A DNA stretch of 64,000 nucleotides from Yeosuana aromativorans (GTDB taxonomy: Bacteria; Bacteroidota; Bacteroidia; Flavobacteriales; Flavobacteriaceae). Position 1 is the stretch's first letter. Each line of letters starts with the position of its first letter. Below, in pieces: positions 17,638 through 25,587 of this stretch. The notes beneath the pieces are model-generated. The model was not told the DNA's origin and did no database searches. It saw only the letters and a program-made list of their open reading frames with translations. The position numbers and the translations under genes were made by a program. Location: contig NZ_BMNR01000001.1 in NCBI RefSeq assembly GCF_014646655.1, forward strand, positions 562,111 through 626,110. The letters are read 5' to 3'.

Positions 17638-18338
17638 CCATTGAAAATTTACATAAAAAATTTGGAAAAAACATCGTGCTTAACGGTGTTGACTTAAGTA
17701 TTAAAGAGGGTGGTATTTTTGCAGTTCTTGGCCCCAACGGTTCGGGAAAAACAACCCTCATTAAATCTGTTTTGGGCATGGTAATTCCAGATAAAGGAAC
17801 CATTTCCGTTCTCCAAAAAAACATAAAAAACAGTTCAGCATACCGGCATAAAATTGATTATTTACCTCAAATAGCAAATTTTCCAGGCAACTTAAAAGTC
17901 AAGGAACTTATTACCATGATTAAGGATTTAAGGGGCAAGACCACCAATGATGACGCATTGATCAGTCTGTTTAAACTGGACAAGTTTCTTGATAAAAAAT
18001 TGGGAAATCTCTCAGGAGGCACCAAACAAAAAGTAAATTTGGTTTTAACGTTTATGTTTGACAGCCCGCTTATTATTTTGGACGAGCCCACATCTGGCCT
18101 AGACCCTATTTCTTTGATACATTTAAAAGATTTAATTCAAGCCGAAAAAGCCAAAGGAAAAACCATTTTGATCACCTCACATATCATGAGCTTTGTTGAA
18201 GAAATTTCTGATGAGATTGTGTTTCTTTTGGAAGGTAAAATTTATTTCAAAGGCACTATTGAACAACTAAAGACCATGACCAATCAATCTGATTTTGAAC
18301 GTGCCATTGCAACCATTTTAACAGATAACCATGCTTAA
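17631..18338 (+). CDS. nosF: NosF ABC transporter ATP-binding protein
   Basis: A 235-residue ABC ATPase with Walker A GPNGSGKT (34-41), the signature NLSGGTKQKVN, Walker B ending LDEPTSGLD and a switch His (LITSHIMS). With NosY and NosD it drives export of a sulfur species or otherwise supports CuZ assembly of NosZ. It overlaps nosD and nosY on either side (ATG inside the previous coding sequence), so the three are translationally linked. Confidence 0.93.
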   Translation: MVTIENLHKKFGKNIVLNGVDLSIKEGGIFAVLGPNGSGKTTLIKSVLGMVIPDKGTISVLQKNIKNSSAYRHKIDYLPQIANFPGNLKVKELITMIKDLRGKTTNDDALISLFKLDKFLDKKLGNLSGGTKQKVNLVLTFMFDSPLIILDEPTSGLDPISLIHLKDLIQAEKAKGKTILITSHIMSFVEEISDEIVFLLEGKIYFKGTIEQLKTMTNQSDFERAIATILTDNHA

Positions 18339-19113
18339 AATATTAAAATACAGTTTTTTTGATTTGATGCGAAGCCGTTGGAGCTACGTGTACTTTGCGT
18401 TTTATTTGTTGCTTGGCATTGTGCTGTTGTTTTTAAACAACGATTTATCAAAAGCAGTCATTACCTTAATGAACATTATTATTGTTCTGGTTCCGCTGAT
18501 TGGGACCATTTTTGGGGTGATGTACTACTATAATTCCAAAGAATTCACGGAACTGTTGTTGGCACAACCCTTAAAACGTTCGTCTATCTTTTTAGGACAA
18601 TATTTAGGTGTATCCATATCGCTATCCATGAGTTTGGTTTTAGGATTGGGTATTCCATTTGCACTCTATGGTTTATTCAATTCAAGTGCTATTTGGGACT
18701 TCTCTTTACTCATTATAACGGGCGGATTTTTAACGTTTATCTTTACGGCCTTAGCGTTTAATATTGCTTTATCCAATGAAAATAAAATCAAGGGGTTTGG
18801 CTATGCTATTTTGGTATGGCTGCTTTTGGCAATTATTTATGATGGCGTGTTTTTAATGTCACTGATCTTGTTTGAAGATTATCCGTTGGACAAATTATCA
18901 TTGGTAGGAACCATGTTAAACCCAATAGATTTATCCAGGACACTCATTCTATTAAAATTGGATATATCTGCCTTATTGGGTTATACCGGTGCCGTTTTCA
19001 AACAGTTTTTCGGAACCAGCTTTGGATTGATTGTGTCGTTCAGTATGTTAATAATATGGGTATCCTTGCCTGTTATGCGAATTGTGTATAAATCAAAAAG
19101 AAAGGATTTTTAA
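18331..19113 (+). CDS. nosY: NosY ABC transporter permease
   Basis: A 260-residue membrane protein with six hydrophobic segments (about 18-36, 43-66, 92-112, 122-145, 155-178 and 235-255) of the ABC-2/NosY permease type. It pairs with NosF. It is the last nos gene and overlaps nosF by eight bases. The next gene is convergent, with 29 bases between stop codons and no clear hairpin there. Confidence 0.9.
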   Translation: MLKILKYSFFDLMRSRWSYVYFAFYLLLGIVLLFLNNDLSKAVITLMNIIIVLVPLIGTIFGVMYYYNSKEFTELLLAQPLKRSSIFLGQYLGVSISLSMSLVLGLGIPFALYGLFNSSAIWDFSLLIITGGFLTFIFTALAFNIALSNENKIKGFGYAILVWLLLAIIYDGVFLMSLILFEDYPLDKLSLVGTMLNPIDLSRTLILLKLDISALLGYTGAVFKQFFGTSFGLIVSFSMLIIWVSLPVMRIVYKSKRKDF

Positions 19114-19142
19114 ACTGAAAAAAAACTTGGTATTAAGAATTG

Positions 19143-19604
19143 TTATTTCCAAAACACATCATTCAAGTTATCTTCAAAATCGTCTGGTTGATGGATGCTT
19201 TCAATTAAAGATAATTGTTCTGCAGTAGCCACTTTTTGAATTTCCGGAAACAAAATCCGTTCCTCAAACCGAATATGTTGCTCCAGTTCTTCTTCAATTT
19301 TATTCAACGTTTTAGTATCATCCCCTGTGCTTGTAAACAAGCGTTTTAATCTCCTGTGATCTGACAATGCCTTTTTAACAAGTTCGTTATCACTTTTTAA
19401 AATAGTAAAAATGTGTGTTTCCTCTAATTCAAAATGAGGGATTAAATGGGTTTTAAAAAACCAATCGGCATATACTTTTATACGATTTGCTTCAATATTC
19501 TTATTAAATCCTGTTCTTATTTTCCAAGATAGCAACAATCCATGGTGATGTTCCCTACTCAGATTTTGCAACGCTTTATGTCGCTTTTGAATTTTATTTT
19601 GCAT
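19143..19604 (-). CDS. Hemerythrin-like domain protein
   Basis: I place the start at ATG 19604 (MQNKIQKRHKALQNLSREH); an in-frame extension to 19643 would run deeper into the upstream gene. The four-helix protein carries His/Glu residues in hemerythrin spacing: REHHHG, THLIPHFELEETHIF, DHRRLKRLF and LEQHIRFEERILFP. These bind a non-haem di-iron site for O2 or NO sensing or scavenging. It overlaps the end of the preceding membrane-protein gene by 11 bases and lies in the NO-response block with ric. Confidence 0.85.
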   Translation of the reverse strand: MQNKIQKRHKALQNLSREHHHGLLLSWKIRTGFNKNIEANRIKVYADWFFKTHLIPHFELEETHIFTILKSDNELVKKALSDHRRLKRLFTSTGDDTKTLNKIEEELEQHIRFEERILFPEIQKVATAEQLSLIESIHQPDDFEDNLNDVFWK

Positions 19605-20790
19605 AATTGAAATGTTTGATTGTATTAAATAATATAAGGCCAATGCCCAATGGTAGCAAAATGCTCAACAAAAACAAGATTAGGTAATAGCTTGGCAACA
19701 AACCCATTCTTAGATAAAACATGCCGCCTTGAATAAACAATATTAATTCTGTTAAAACAAATCCAACCATAAAGGTATAAACCCCCACATGAAACCATAA
19801 GTTTAATTTTATGAACTGTTTGTTTATAATAAAAGAAAATAAAAAACCCGTAACAACTCCCAACATAGTTAAATGAATGAACCCAATAACAAAGTTGTGG
19901 TACTGATATGCTACTTTTGAAACCTCAGGAATAATTGATAAGGACTGAAACAGAATTTTTAACACAAAACAAAAAATTGCAAAGCTGTACAAATAAACCG
20001 TGAGTTTTGGGTTATCTAATAAAACATGTGAAAGTTTGGGCTTGATTAGTCTTAAAAAAACCATTAGCGCAGCCAACTGCAATAAAACGCCCAGCCCGTT
20101 TATCCACAATAAAAAACTCTGTGGAACAAACCAATTTATAGGTAAAGCAAATGTAAGCACCGTAGATGCAATTAAAAGTTTGAAAAACAATCTGAATTGC
20201 TTGGTATTTTGTATTTGCAATTGCTGAAAAAACAAAGCAATAACTGCAATAACAAACCAGCCATTAAACTGGAAATGCAAAAAGAACTGTATGGCAATTT
20301 CATAAAAAACAGACCCTTGACCTTGAGTCATAACAGCTGGACCCAAACACCATACTCCAATGGTTGATAGCAACATAAACACCAATGAGGTTTTGAGTAA
20401 ATATTGTATAGCCGTGGATTTAATTTGATGATGTTTCCAAATGAGATAAACAAAATAGTAACTGCATAAAATATGTAAGGTTGAAAATGAAATGGACACA
20501 GCTGCATATCCTTGAAATGGAAAACTAACCATCATTCCTATTACGGCTATTTCAGTTACCCAAAACAAGTTGTTGAAAACAGCTCTCTTATTGTTTGGCA
20601 CAAAATAATGAACTATCAATGTAAACAGCATTAAATACACCCAACCTAACATAGCCACATGTGAATGCGCATGTGTTAAAAAACGATAATTGATAGGAAT
20701 GGTATCAATAAAAAAGTAACGCAATGTTAGCCCCATCAAGGCGGCAATAAAAAAATTAAGCAGACATATTACAACGAGTTTTTTTGACAC
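19594..20790 (-). CDS. Polytopic membrane protein with conserved histidines, haem-copper oxidase-like
   Basis: A 398-residue protein with about twelve membrane helices. His40, His42 and His44 (THAHSHVAMLGWVYL) at the start of the second helix and FLHFQFNGWF further on resemble the haem-ligand segments of cytochrome oxidase subunit I, NorB and NnrS-like proteins. No full set of oxidase ligands is apparent. Its company (hemerythrin-like gene overlapping its end, ric and an NsrR-like regulator upstream) suggests a role in NO handling. It could be an NnrS-type haem or copper protein, or a minimal NO reductase-like protein. I cannot assign the activity. Confidence 0.6.
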   Translation of the reverse strand: MSKKLVVICLLNFFIAALMGLTLRYFFIDTIPINYRFLTHAHSHVAMLGWVYLMLFTLIVHYFVPNNKRAVFNNLFWVTEIAVIGMMVSFPFQGYAAVSISFSTLHILCSYYFVYLIWKHHQIKSTAIQYLLKTSLVFMLLSTIGVWCLGPAVMTQGQGSVFYEIAIQFFLHFQFNGWFVIAVIALFFQQLQIQNTKQFRLFFKLLIASTVLTFALPINWFVPQSFLLWINGLGVLLQLAALMVFLRLIKPKLSHVLLDNPKLTVYLYSFAIFCFVLKILFQSLSIIPEVSKVAYQYHNFVIGFIHLTMLGVVTGFLFSFIINKQFIKLNLWFHVGVYTFMVGFVLTELILFIQGGMFYLRMGLLPSYYLILFLLSILLPLGIGLILFNTIKHFNYAK

Positions 20791-20828
20791 TGTGTTTTTT
20801 ATAATGTGAAATATATAAACATAAAAGT

Positions 20829-20869
20829 AAAAAATCCAGAATGCCTTACAGACTACTTCTGGATTTTTT
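20829..20869 (-). terminator. Rho-independent terminator after ric
   Basis: A 13-bp stem (AAAAAATCCAGAA with TTCTGGATTTTTT, loop of 15) lies after the ric stop on the minus strand. It is symmetric enough to work in both directions. It separates ric from the membrane-protein gene downstream. Confidence 0.85.
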
Positions 20870-20893
20870 CATGGTAAGAAATTTAAATTGCTA

Positions 20894-21625
20894 TTAATCA
20901 AACTGTTTTTCCAGTTTTATGGCTTGAGGAAATAAGATGTTATTTTCCAAATGAATATGCAAGTGCAAATCTTGTTCAAATTCCTCCAACATAGCAAACG
21001 CTACCTTATACGTATTGCATGCATCTGCAGGTGGATTATAGTTATTGCTCAACTCGGCTATTTTTCTAAAACGCTCCCCTTCGGTATCATGTTCTTCCAT
21101 CATCATAGCAATAGGGTTTTCAACAGTACCAAATTGTGGCGAATGAATGGTTTCATTGTCTGATTTTGCTTTGACCATTCTTTTTATAAAGGGAAAGAGA
21201 ACAAGCTCTTCTTTTTTCATATGTGCTGTTAACGCATTGGCACAGGCTGTAAACTCTTCATTTATTTTAAATAATTCTGGATGTCTTTCTCCATGAACAC
21301 TACATAATTTGTTTAAAAACTGAATCAACACAGGTATTTTTTCTTCTACATACCGGTGATGCTTTTTCTCAATATAATCTGCCAATAAATCCAATGGCCA
21401 AGATTTATAATCTATTGATTGATTTGCTTTCGAGTTTAAAACCGTATTAAGATCTTCCAAAATTGAATCGATTTCTATCCCTTTCTTATCGCAAACTTCC
21501 TCAAGTGTTCTATCTCCTTTACAGCAAAAGTCAATGCCATACTTGTTGAATACGGCCGCTGTTCTAAAATCTTCGGCAACAAATTGCCCGATTTGTTTTT
21601 CTGATTCTCTAAATAATATATCCAT
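20894..21625 (-). CDS. ric: Iron-sulfur cluster repair di-iron protein (RIC/ScdA/YtfE)
   Basis: A 243-residue protein with the N-terminal ScdA domain (1-60; DFCCKGDRTL, Cys34-Cys35) and a C-terminal hemerythrin-like domain. The latter has di-iron ligand candidates HHRYVEE, HGERHPEL, MKKEELVLFPF, EEHDTEGE and HIHLENNILFP. RIC proteins restore Fe-S clusters damaged by NO and oxidants. A GGATAA-N2-TTATCC operator (21641-21654) lies 16 bases before the start, identical in core to the one before the Rrf2 gene at 22108. This indicates repression by that regulator. Confidence 0.94.
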   Translation of the reverse strand: MDILFRESEKQIGQFVAEDFRTAAVFNKYGIDFCCKGDRTLEEVCDKKGIEIDSILEDLNTVLNSKANQSIDYKSWPLDLLADYIEKKHHRYVEEKIPVLIQFLNKLCSVHGERHPELFKINEEFTACANALTAHMKKEELVLFPFIKRMVKAKSDNETIHSPQFGTVENPIAMMMEEHDTEGERFRKIAELSNNYNPPADACNTYKVAFAMLEEFEQDLHLHIHLENNILFPQAIKLEKQFD

Positions 21626-21640
21626 AACTTTGTTTATTTC

Positions 21641-21654
21641 GGATAATTTTATCC
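21641..21654. promoter_or_regulatory. Operator GGATAA-N2-TTATCC before ric
   Basis: A perfect 6-bp inverted repeat with a TT spacer lies between ric and its upstream regulator gene. The same core, with longer arms, precedes the Rrf2 gene at 22153-22166. This points to a shared regulator, most simply the adjacent NsrR-like protein. Confidence 0.65.
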
Positions 21655-21673
21655 TATTTATAATTAAATTTTT

Positions 21674-22108
21674 TTATGTTTTAAAAAATGATTCTCCTGC
21701 CTGTATGCTCATTGCCAATTCATCCAAACTGGTGTGTTCCAGCATATATTTCAAATTGTCCCTAATGTCTTTAAACTTATCATGAACGGGACATGGATGG
21801 GTTTCATCACATTTTTCCAATCCCAATCCGCAGCCATTATAAATTTTGTCACCATCAATTGCCTTTACAATTTGTGACAGTTTAATGTTTTTGATATTGG
21901 TTTGCTCAATTTCAAAACCGCCATAAGCACCTTTAACGGAGTTTACAATATTATTCCTTACCAATTCTTGCAATATTTTGGCTGTAAATGCTTGTGGAGA
22001 ATTGATTTCTTGTGCAATAGCTTTAGGGCTTACCCGCCTATTCTCATAGGAGTTTATTGCTATAAAAATTGCTGCCTTAATGCCGTATTCACAAGCTTTT
22101 GAAAACAT
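21674..22108 (-). CDS. Rrf2-family (NsrR-like) regulator of ric
   Basis: A 144-residue Rrf2 protein with an N-terminal winged helix (CEYGIKAAIFIAINS, SPQAFTAKILQELV) and Cys93-x6-Cys100-x5-Cys106, the spacing of the NsrR Fe-S loop. It is encoded 48 bases upstream of ric in the same direction. A minus-strand -7 box TATATTTG (22135-22128) is followed by the start 19 bases later. The GGATAA/TTATCC palindrome covers where the -33 element should be, which suggests autorepression relieved by NO. Confidence 0.9.
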   Translation of the reverse strand: MFSKACEYGIKAAIFIAINSYENRRVSPKAIAQEINSPQAFTAKILQELVRNNIVNSVKGAYGGFEIEQTNIKNIKLSQIVKAIDGDKIYNGCGLGLEKCDETHPCPVHDKFKDIRDNLKYMLEHTSLDELAMSIQAGESFFKT

Positions 22109-22127
22109 ATTAGTGTTTATTTACATG

Positions 22128-22178
22128 CAAATATAAAAATAATTTTTAATTAGGATAAGTTTATCCTAATTAAAAATT
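22128..22178 (-). promoter_or_regulatory. Promoter and large palindromic operator of the second Rrf2 gene
   Basis: A 38-bp palindrome (22141-22178) has perfect 18-bp arms around a 2-bp centre; its core is GGATAA-GT-TTATCC (22153-22166). The minus-strand -7 box TATATTTG occupies 22135-22128, so the palindrome overlaps the -33 region. Its right end touches the stop codon of the upstream gene, so the RNA hairpin may also act as a terminator for that gene. Confidence 0.65.
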
Positions 22179-22524
22179 AATATTTGTGTCTATACCAAAC
22201 TTTTTGCCATTCGCGCTTGAGAATCAAGAACGATACTTCTTCAGATAGTTGTAAGGTGTCATAACCATCCATCTGTTTTATCTGATGCTCGGGAACATCA
22301 ATGATATACAATAAATTGAGGTAATCTGTAAATTTATGTTGTATCAGCTCATAAACCGTTTCGTGAAGCAAGAGTTTTAAACTAGAGGGTAAAATATCCT
22401 GATGGAAGTCAAGGTCAATATTGGCCAACAAAAAGTCCTTGTTAAGCTGGTCAACTAGTTTTTTATATAAATCCAGTTGGCTAGCCTCTTCAACCAATGC
22501 CTCGTAGGTGTTGGGAACCTGCAT
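22177..22524 (-). CDS. Conserved hypothetical protein coupled to polyprenyl synthetase
   Basis: A 115-residue soluble, acidic, leucine-rich and probably all-helical protein without signal peptide, ending in a Trp/Tyr/Arg-rich tail (REWQKVWYRHKY). Its ATG overlaps the stop of the polyprenyl synthetase gene by one base (TAATG). It is therefore co-translated with that enzyme and may be involved in its regulation. I recognise no motif or family. Confidence 0.75.
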   Translation of the reverse strand: MQVPNTYEALVEEASQLDLYKKLVDQLNKDFLLANIDLDFHQDILPSSLKLLLHETVYELIQHKFTDYLNLLYIIDVPEHQIKQMDGYDTLQLSEEVSFLILKREWQKVWYRHKY

Positions 22525-23498
22525 TATACGTTTCTGTTCATTAATTGCTCTCCAAATTGTTTCAAAAGTAATTTTTTATCTTCTGAAATATCCAACGAAT
22601 CCAAAACCATAAACGCTTTTTGAGTATAAGATAGTATCTCTTGTTTTGTGGCTTCTTGTGAACCACTGGATTCAAAAATATGTTTAACCGTTTTTATTTT
22701 TTCCGTAGCATCCTTTGGGTTTAGGCTATATAAATGCGTTAAGGCCTCACGTTCTTTTTCATTTGATAATTGTAAGGCGTGGATGTATAAAATGGTCTTT
22801 TTGTTTTCAATAATATCGCCTCCAATTTGCTTTCCAAAGGTTTTAGGGTCTCCAAAAGCATCTAAATAATCATCTTGTAATTGAAATGCAATGCCTAAAT
22901 TTTTACCAAATTGATAGATGTTTTGTTGGTCTTTTTCAGAAGCTCCAGCAACTATGGCACCCATTTTCATGGCGGCCCCAATTAAAACAGCTGTTTTATA
23001 TTCAATCATTTTTAAATAGTCTGCAATGGTAACATCATCACGGGTTTCAAAATCCACATCATATTGTTGGCCTTCACAAACTTCCAGCGCTGTTTTACTA
23101 AACAATTCTGCCAAAGCTCTAAAAGTTGAATTATCATAGGTCTCAAATAGCTGATATGCCATAATCAGCATGGCATCGCCTGATAAGATCCCGGTATTGA
23201 CATCCCATTTCTCATGAACCGTTTCCTGTCCTCTTCGCAATGGGGCATCATCCATAATATCATCGTGTATCAACGAAAAATTATGGAACACCTCAATACT
23301 TAAGGCGGCCTGTAATGCCTTTTTGTAGTCACAATTAAAAATTTCGGAAGTCATTAATGTTAAAACAGGGCGCAATCGTTTACCGCCCAATGTTAATATA
23401 TATTGAATGGGTTCGTAAAGATTAACAGGATCTTTAATTACAGAATAGTCCTTAAGAAAATCAATAAACTTGTTTTGGTATGTTTCTATTGATAGCAT
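22524..23498 (-). CDS. Polyprenyl diphosphate synthase
   Basis: A 324-residue all-trans isoprenyl diphosphate synthase. The first Asp-rich motif is LIHDDIMDDAPLRRG (DDxxD at 79-83) and the second is FQLQDDYLDAFGD; GGKRLRP is the substrate-binding motif. These enzymes condense isopentenyl diphosphate with allylic diphosphates to make farnesyl, geranylgeranyl or longer chains for quinones and lipid carriers. Chain length cannot be fixed by eye. A TATTTTTG minus-strand -7 box (23520-23513) precedes the start with a leader of only about ten bases. Confidence 0.9.
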   Translation of the reverse strand: MLSIETYQNKFIDFLKDYSVIKDPVNLYEPIQYILTLGGKRLRPVLTLMTSEIFNCDYKKALQAALSIEVFHNFSLIHDDIMDDAPLRRGQETVHEKWDVNTGILSGDAMLIMAYQLFETYDNSTFRALAELFSKTALEVCEGQQYDVDFETRDDVTIADYLKMIEYKTAVLIGAAMKMGAIVAGASEKDQQNIYQFGKNLGIAFQLQDDYLDAFGDPKTFGKQIGGDIIENKKTILYIHALQLSNEKEREALTHLYSLNPKDATEKIKTVKHIFESSGSQEATKQEILSYTQKAFMVLDSLDISEDKKLLLKQFGEQLMNRNV

Positions 23499-23583
23499 AC
23501 AGCAAAAATAAATTAAAACATCACATGAAAAAGGGTGTATGTAAATTATATGTTAAAAAATCATTAAAACTTTGGAAACTTTT

Positions 23584-23614
23584 TTTGTTTTTAAAGTTTC
23601 CTGTTGTACATTTG
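23584..23614 (+). promoter_or_regulatory. Bacteroidetes promoter of the efflux operon
   Basis: TTTG (23584-23587) and TACATTTG (23607-23614) are separated by 19 bases, matching the Bacteroidetes -33/-7 consensus exactly. The start codon of the TetR gene begins only eight bases after the -7 element, so the transcript is leaderless or nearly so. Confidence 0.75.
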
Positions 23615-23621
23615 CGCCATT

Positions 23622-24224
23622 ATGAAAAACAAAATATTGACAAACGCAGCTGAATTGTTTTTAAATTATGGGTTTAAAAGTATTACCATGGATGATATTT
23701 CTAATCATTTGGGAATATCAAAAAAAACCATTTACCAGCATTTTGAAAATAAAACCAAATTGGTTGAGGCTGTGACCATGCATGTTTTTGAAAATATTTC
23801 ATGTGGTATCAGTGATATTTGTTCGTCTAAAAAGAACCCCATTGAAGAGATATTTGACATCAAGCAATTTGTGATGGAGCATTTAAAAGATGAAAAGTCT
23901 TCGCCACAGTACCAACTCCAAAAATATTATCCCAAGATTTTCAGTACCCTCAAAAAAAAGCAGTTTGAAATTATGCAGAAATGTGTTGTTGAAAATTTGA
24001 ACAGAGGTATAGAACTGGGATTATACAGAAAAACCCTAGATATAAATTTTATTTCAAGAATTTATTTTCATTGCATGACCATTTTAAAAGACAACGAGTT
24101 ATTCCCCTTAAACCATTTTTCAATGAACACCTTAATGAATAATTATTTAGAGTATCACCTACGTGGTATTTGCACAGAAAAAGGGCTGTTAACCTTAAAT
24201 AAATTCATCAACAATCAATCATAA
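23622..24224 (+). CDS. TetR/AcrR-family transcriptional regulator
   Basis: About 200 residues from ATG 23622. An upstream in-frame TTG at 23604 is unlikely to be used because it lies inside the -7 promoter element. The N-terminal helix-turn-helix (SITMDDISNHLGISKKTIYQ, then HFENKTKLVEAV) is typical TetR; the C-terminal ligand-binding part is not assignable. It is the first gene of an operon with tolC-, adaptor- and RND-pump genes, with three bases to the next start, and presumably represses it. Confidence 0.9.
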   Translation: MKNKILTNAAELFLNYGFKSITMDDISNHLGISKKTIYQHFENKTKLVEAVTMHVFENISCGISDICSSKKNPIEEIFDIKQFVMEHLKDEKSSPQYQLQKYYPKIFSTLKKKQFEIMQKCVVENLNRGIELGLYRKTLDINFISRIYFHCMTILKDNELFPLNHFSMNTLMNNYLEYHLRGICTEKGLLTLNKFINNQS

Positions 24225-24227
24225 AAC

Positions 24228-25571
24228 ATGACAAAACAAATCTTTTACTTAGTAGTTATTTTACTAGGCCTAAAATCATTTTCGCAAGAAGAACCCAAGC
24301 AATTTAGCCTACAGGAAGCTATAGATTATGCATTGGAAAACAACAGAACAGCAAAAAACGCCCAACGCGATATTGAAGCTGCCAAACAACAAAAATGGGA
24401 AACCACATCAACAGGATTGCCACAAATAAATGCGTCTGTAGATTATCAAAACTTTTTAAAGCAACAAGTATCGTTAATCCCTGCTGAATTTTTTGGTGGA
24501 AATCCCGGCGAGTTTGCCGAAGTCACTTTTGGCACCAAGCAAAGCGTTTCAGCAACAGCAACGTTAAGCCAAAAAATATTTGATGGCTCTTACCTGGTAG
24601 GACTTCAATCTGCTAAAGTCTATTTGGAAATTTCAAAAAACGCCAAAATAAAAACCGATCTAGAAGTAAGAAAAGCAGTTATTAATGCTTATGGCAATGT
24701 GTTATTGGCCGAACAAAGTGTTCAAATTCTTGAACGTAACAAAGCTGCTTTAGAAAAAAACCTGGATGAATTGACCAAAATCTATGAAAACGGGTTTGAA
24801 GAAGAAGAAAGCGTTGAGCAATTACAAATCACATTATCAAGTGTAGAAAGTTCCTTGAAAAACACCCAAAGGTTAAAAACCTTGGCCTATCAAATGCTTA
24901 ACATCACATTGGGGCTTGATGTTTACAACAACTCAGTACTAACGGATTCGCTTGAAGATTTGAGCCTACAAAATATGTCATTGGATTTACTTAAAACAGA
25001 TACCAATGTAGAAAACAATATAGATTACCTAATAGCCGAGAACGACAAAAAAGCAAAAGCGCTTTTGTTAAAATTTGAAAAAAGCAAAGCTCTACCAACA
25101 TTAAATGCTTTTGTTAATGGTGGTTACCAAGCCTATAGTGATAATTTTAATTTTACCAGCAAAAACCAAAAATGGTTTGGCTCATCACTGTTTGGGGTTA
25201 ATCTGTCTATTCCTATTTTCAGTTCATTAGGAAGAACAGCTGCCACACAACGGGCCAAAATCAATCTTGAAAAAGCAAAAGACGATTTGATAGAAACCGA
25301 ACAAAAACTCCAGTTGCAAATTGCATCAGCTAAAAGTGATTATCAATTTGCTATTGAAGATTACGATAATAAAAAACAAAATTTAAACCTTGCCGAACGA
25401 ATTGAACAAAAAAACCAAACCAAGTTTTTTGAGGGCATTTCATCAAGCTTTGATTTAAGGCAAGCACAGATTCAACTTTATGCTGCCCAACAAGAATATT
25501 TACAGGCCATGCTTGATGTGATCAACAAAAAAGCAGTGCTGGAAACCTTATTAAATACAGTCAACAACTAA
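24228..25571 (+). CDS. TolC-family outer membrane efflux protein
   Basis: A 447-residue protein with a signal peptide ending near LGLKSFSQ and two repeats of the outer membrane efflux family. These have long coiled-coil helices (for example about 155-240 and 340-440) and TolC-like beginnings such as SLQEAIDYALENN. It forms the outer membrane exit duct of the tripartite pump completed by the next two genes. It starts three bases after the TetR stop. Confidence 0.92.
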   Translation: MTKQIFYLVVILLGLKSFSQEEPKQFSLQEAIDYALENNRTAKNAQRDIEAAKQQKWETTSTGLPQINASVDYQNFLKQQVSLIPAEFFGGNPGEFAEVTFGTKQSVSATATLSQKIFDGSYLVGLQSAKVYLEISKNAKIKTDLEVRKAVINAYGNVLLAEQSVQILERNKAALEKNLDELTKIYENGFEEEESVEQLQITLSSVESSLKNTQRLKTLAYQMLNITLGLDVYNNSVLTDSLEDLSLQNMSLDLLKTDTNVENNIDYLIAENDKKAKALLLKFEKSKALPTLNAFVNGGYQAYSDNFNFTSKNQKWFGSSLFGVNLSIPIFSSLGRTAATQRAKINLEKAKDDLIETEQKLQLQIASAKSDYQFAIEDYDNKKQNLNLAERIEQKNQTKFFEGISSSFDLRQAQIQLYAAQQEYLQAMLDVINKKAVLETLLNTVNN

Positions 25572-25587
25572 TTAAATCAATCAAATT

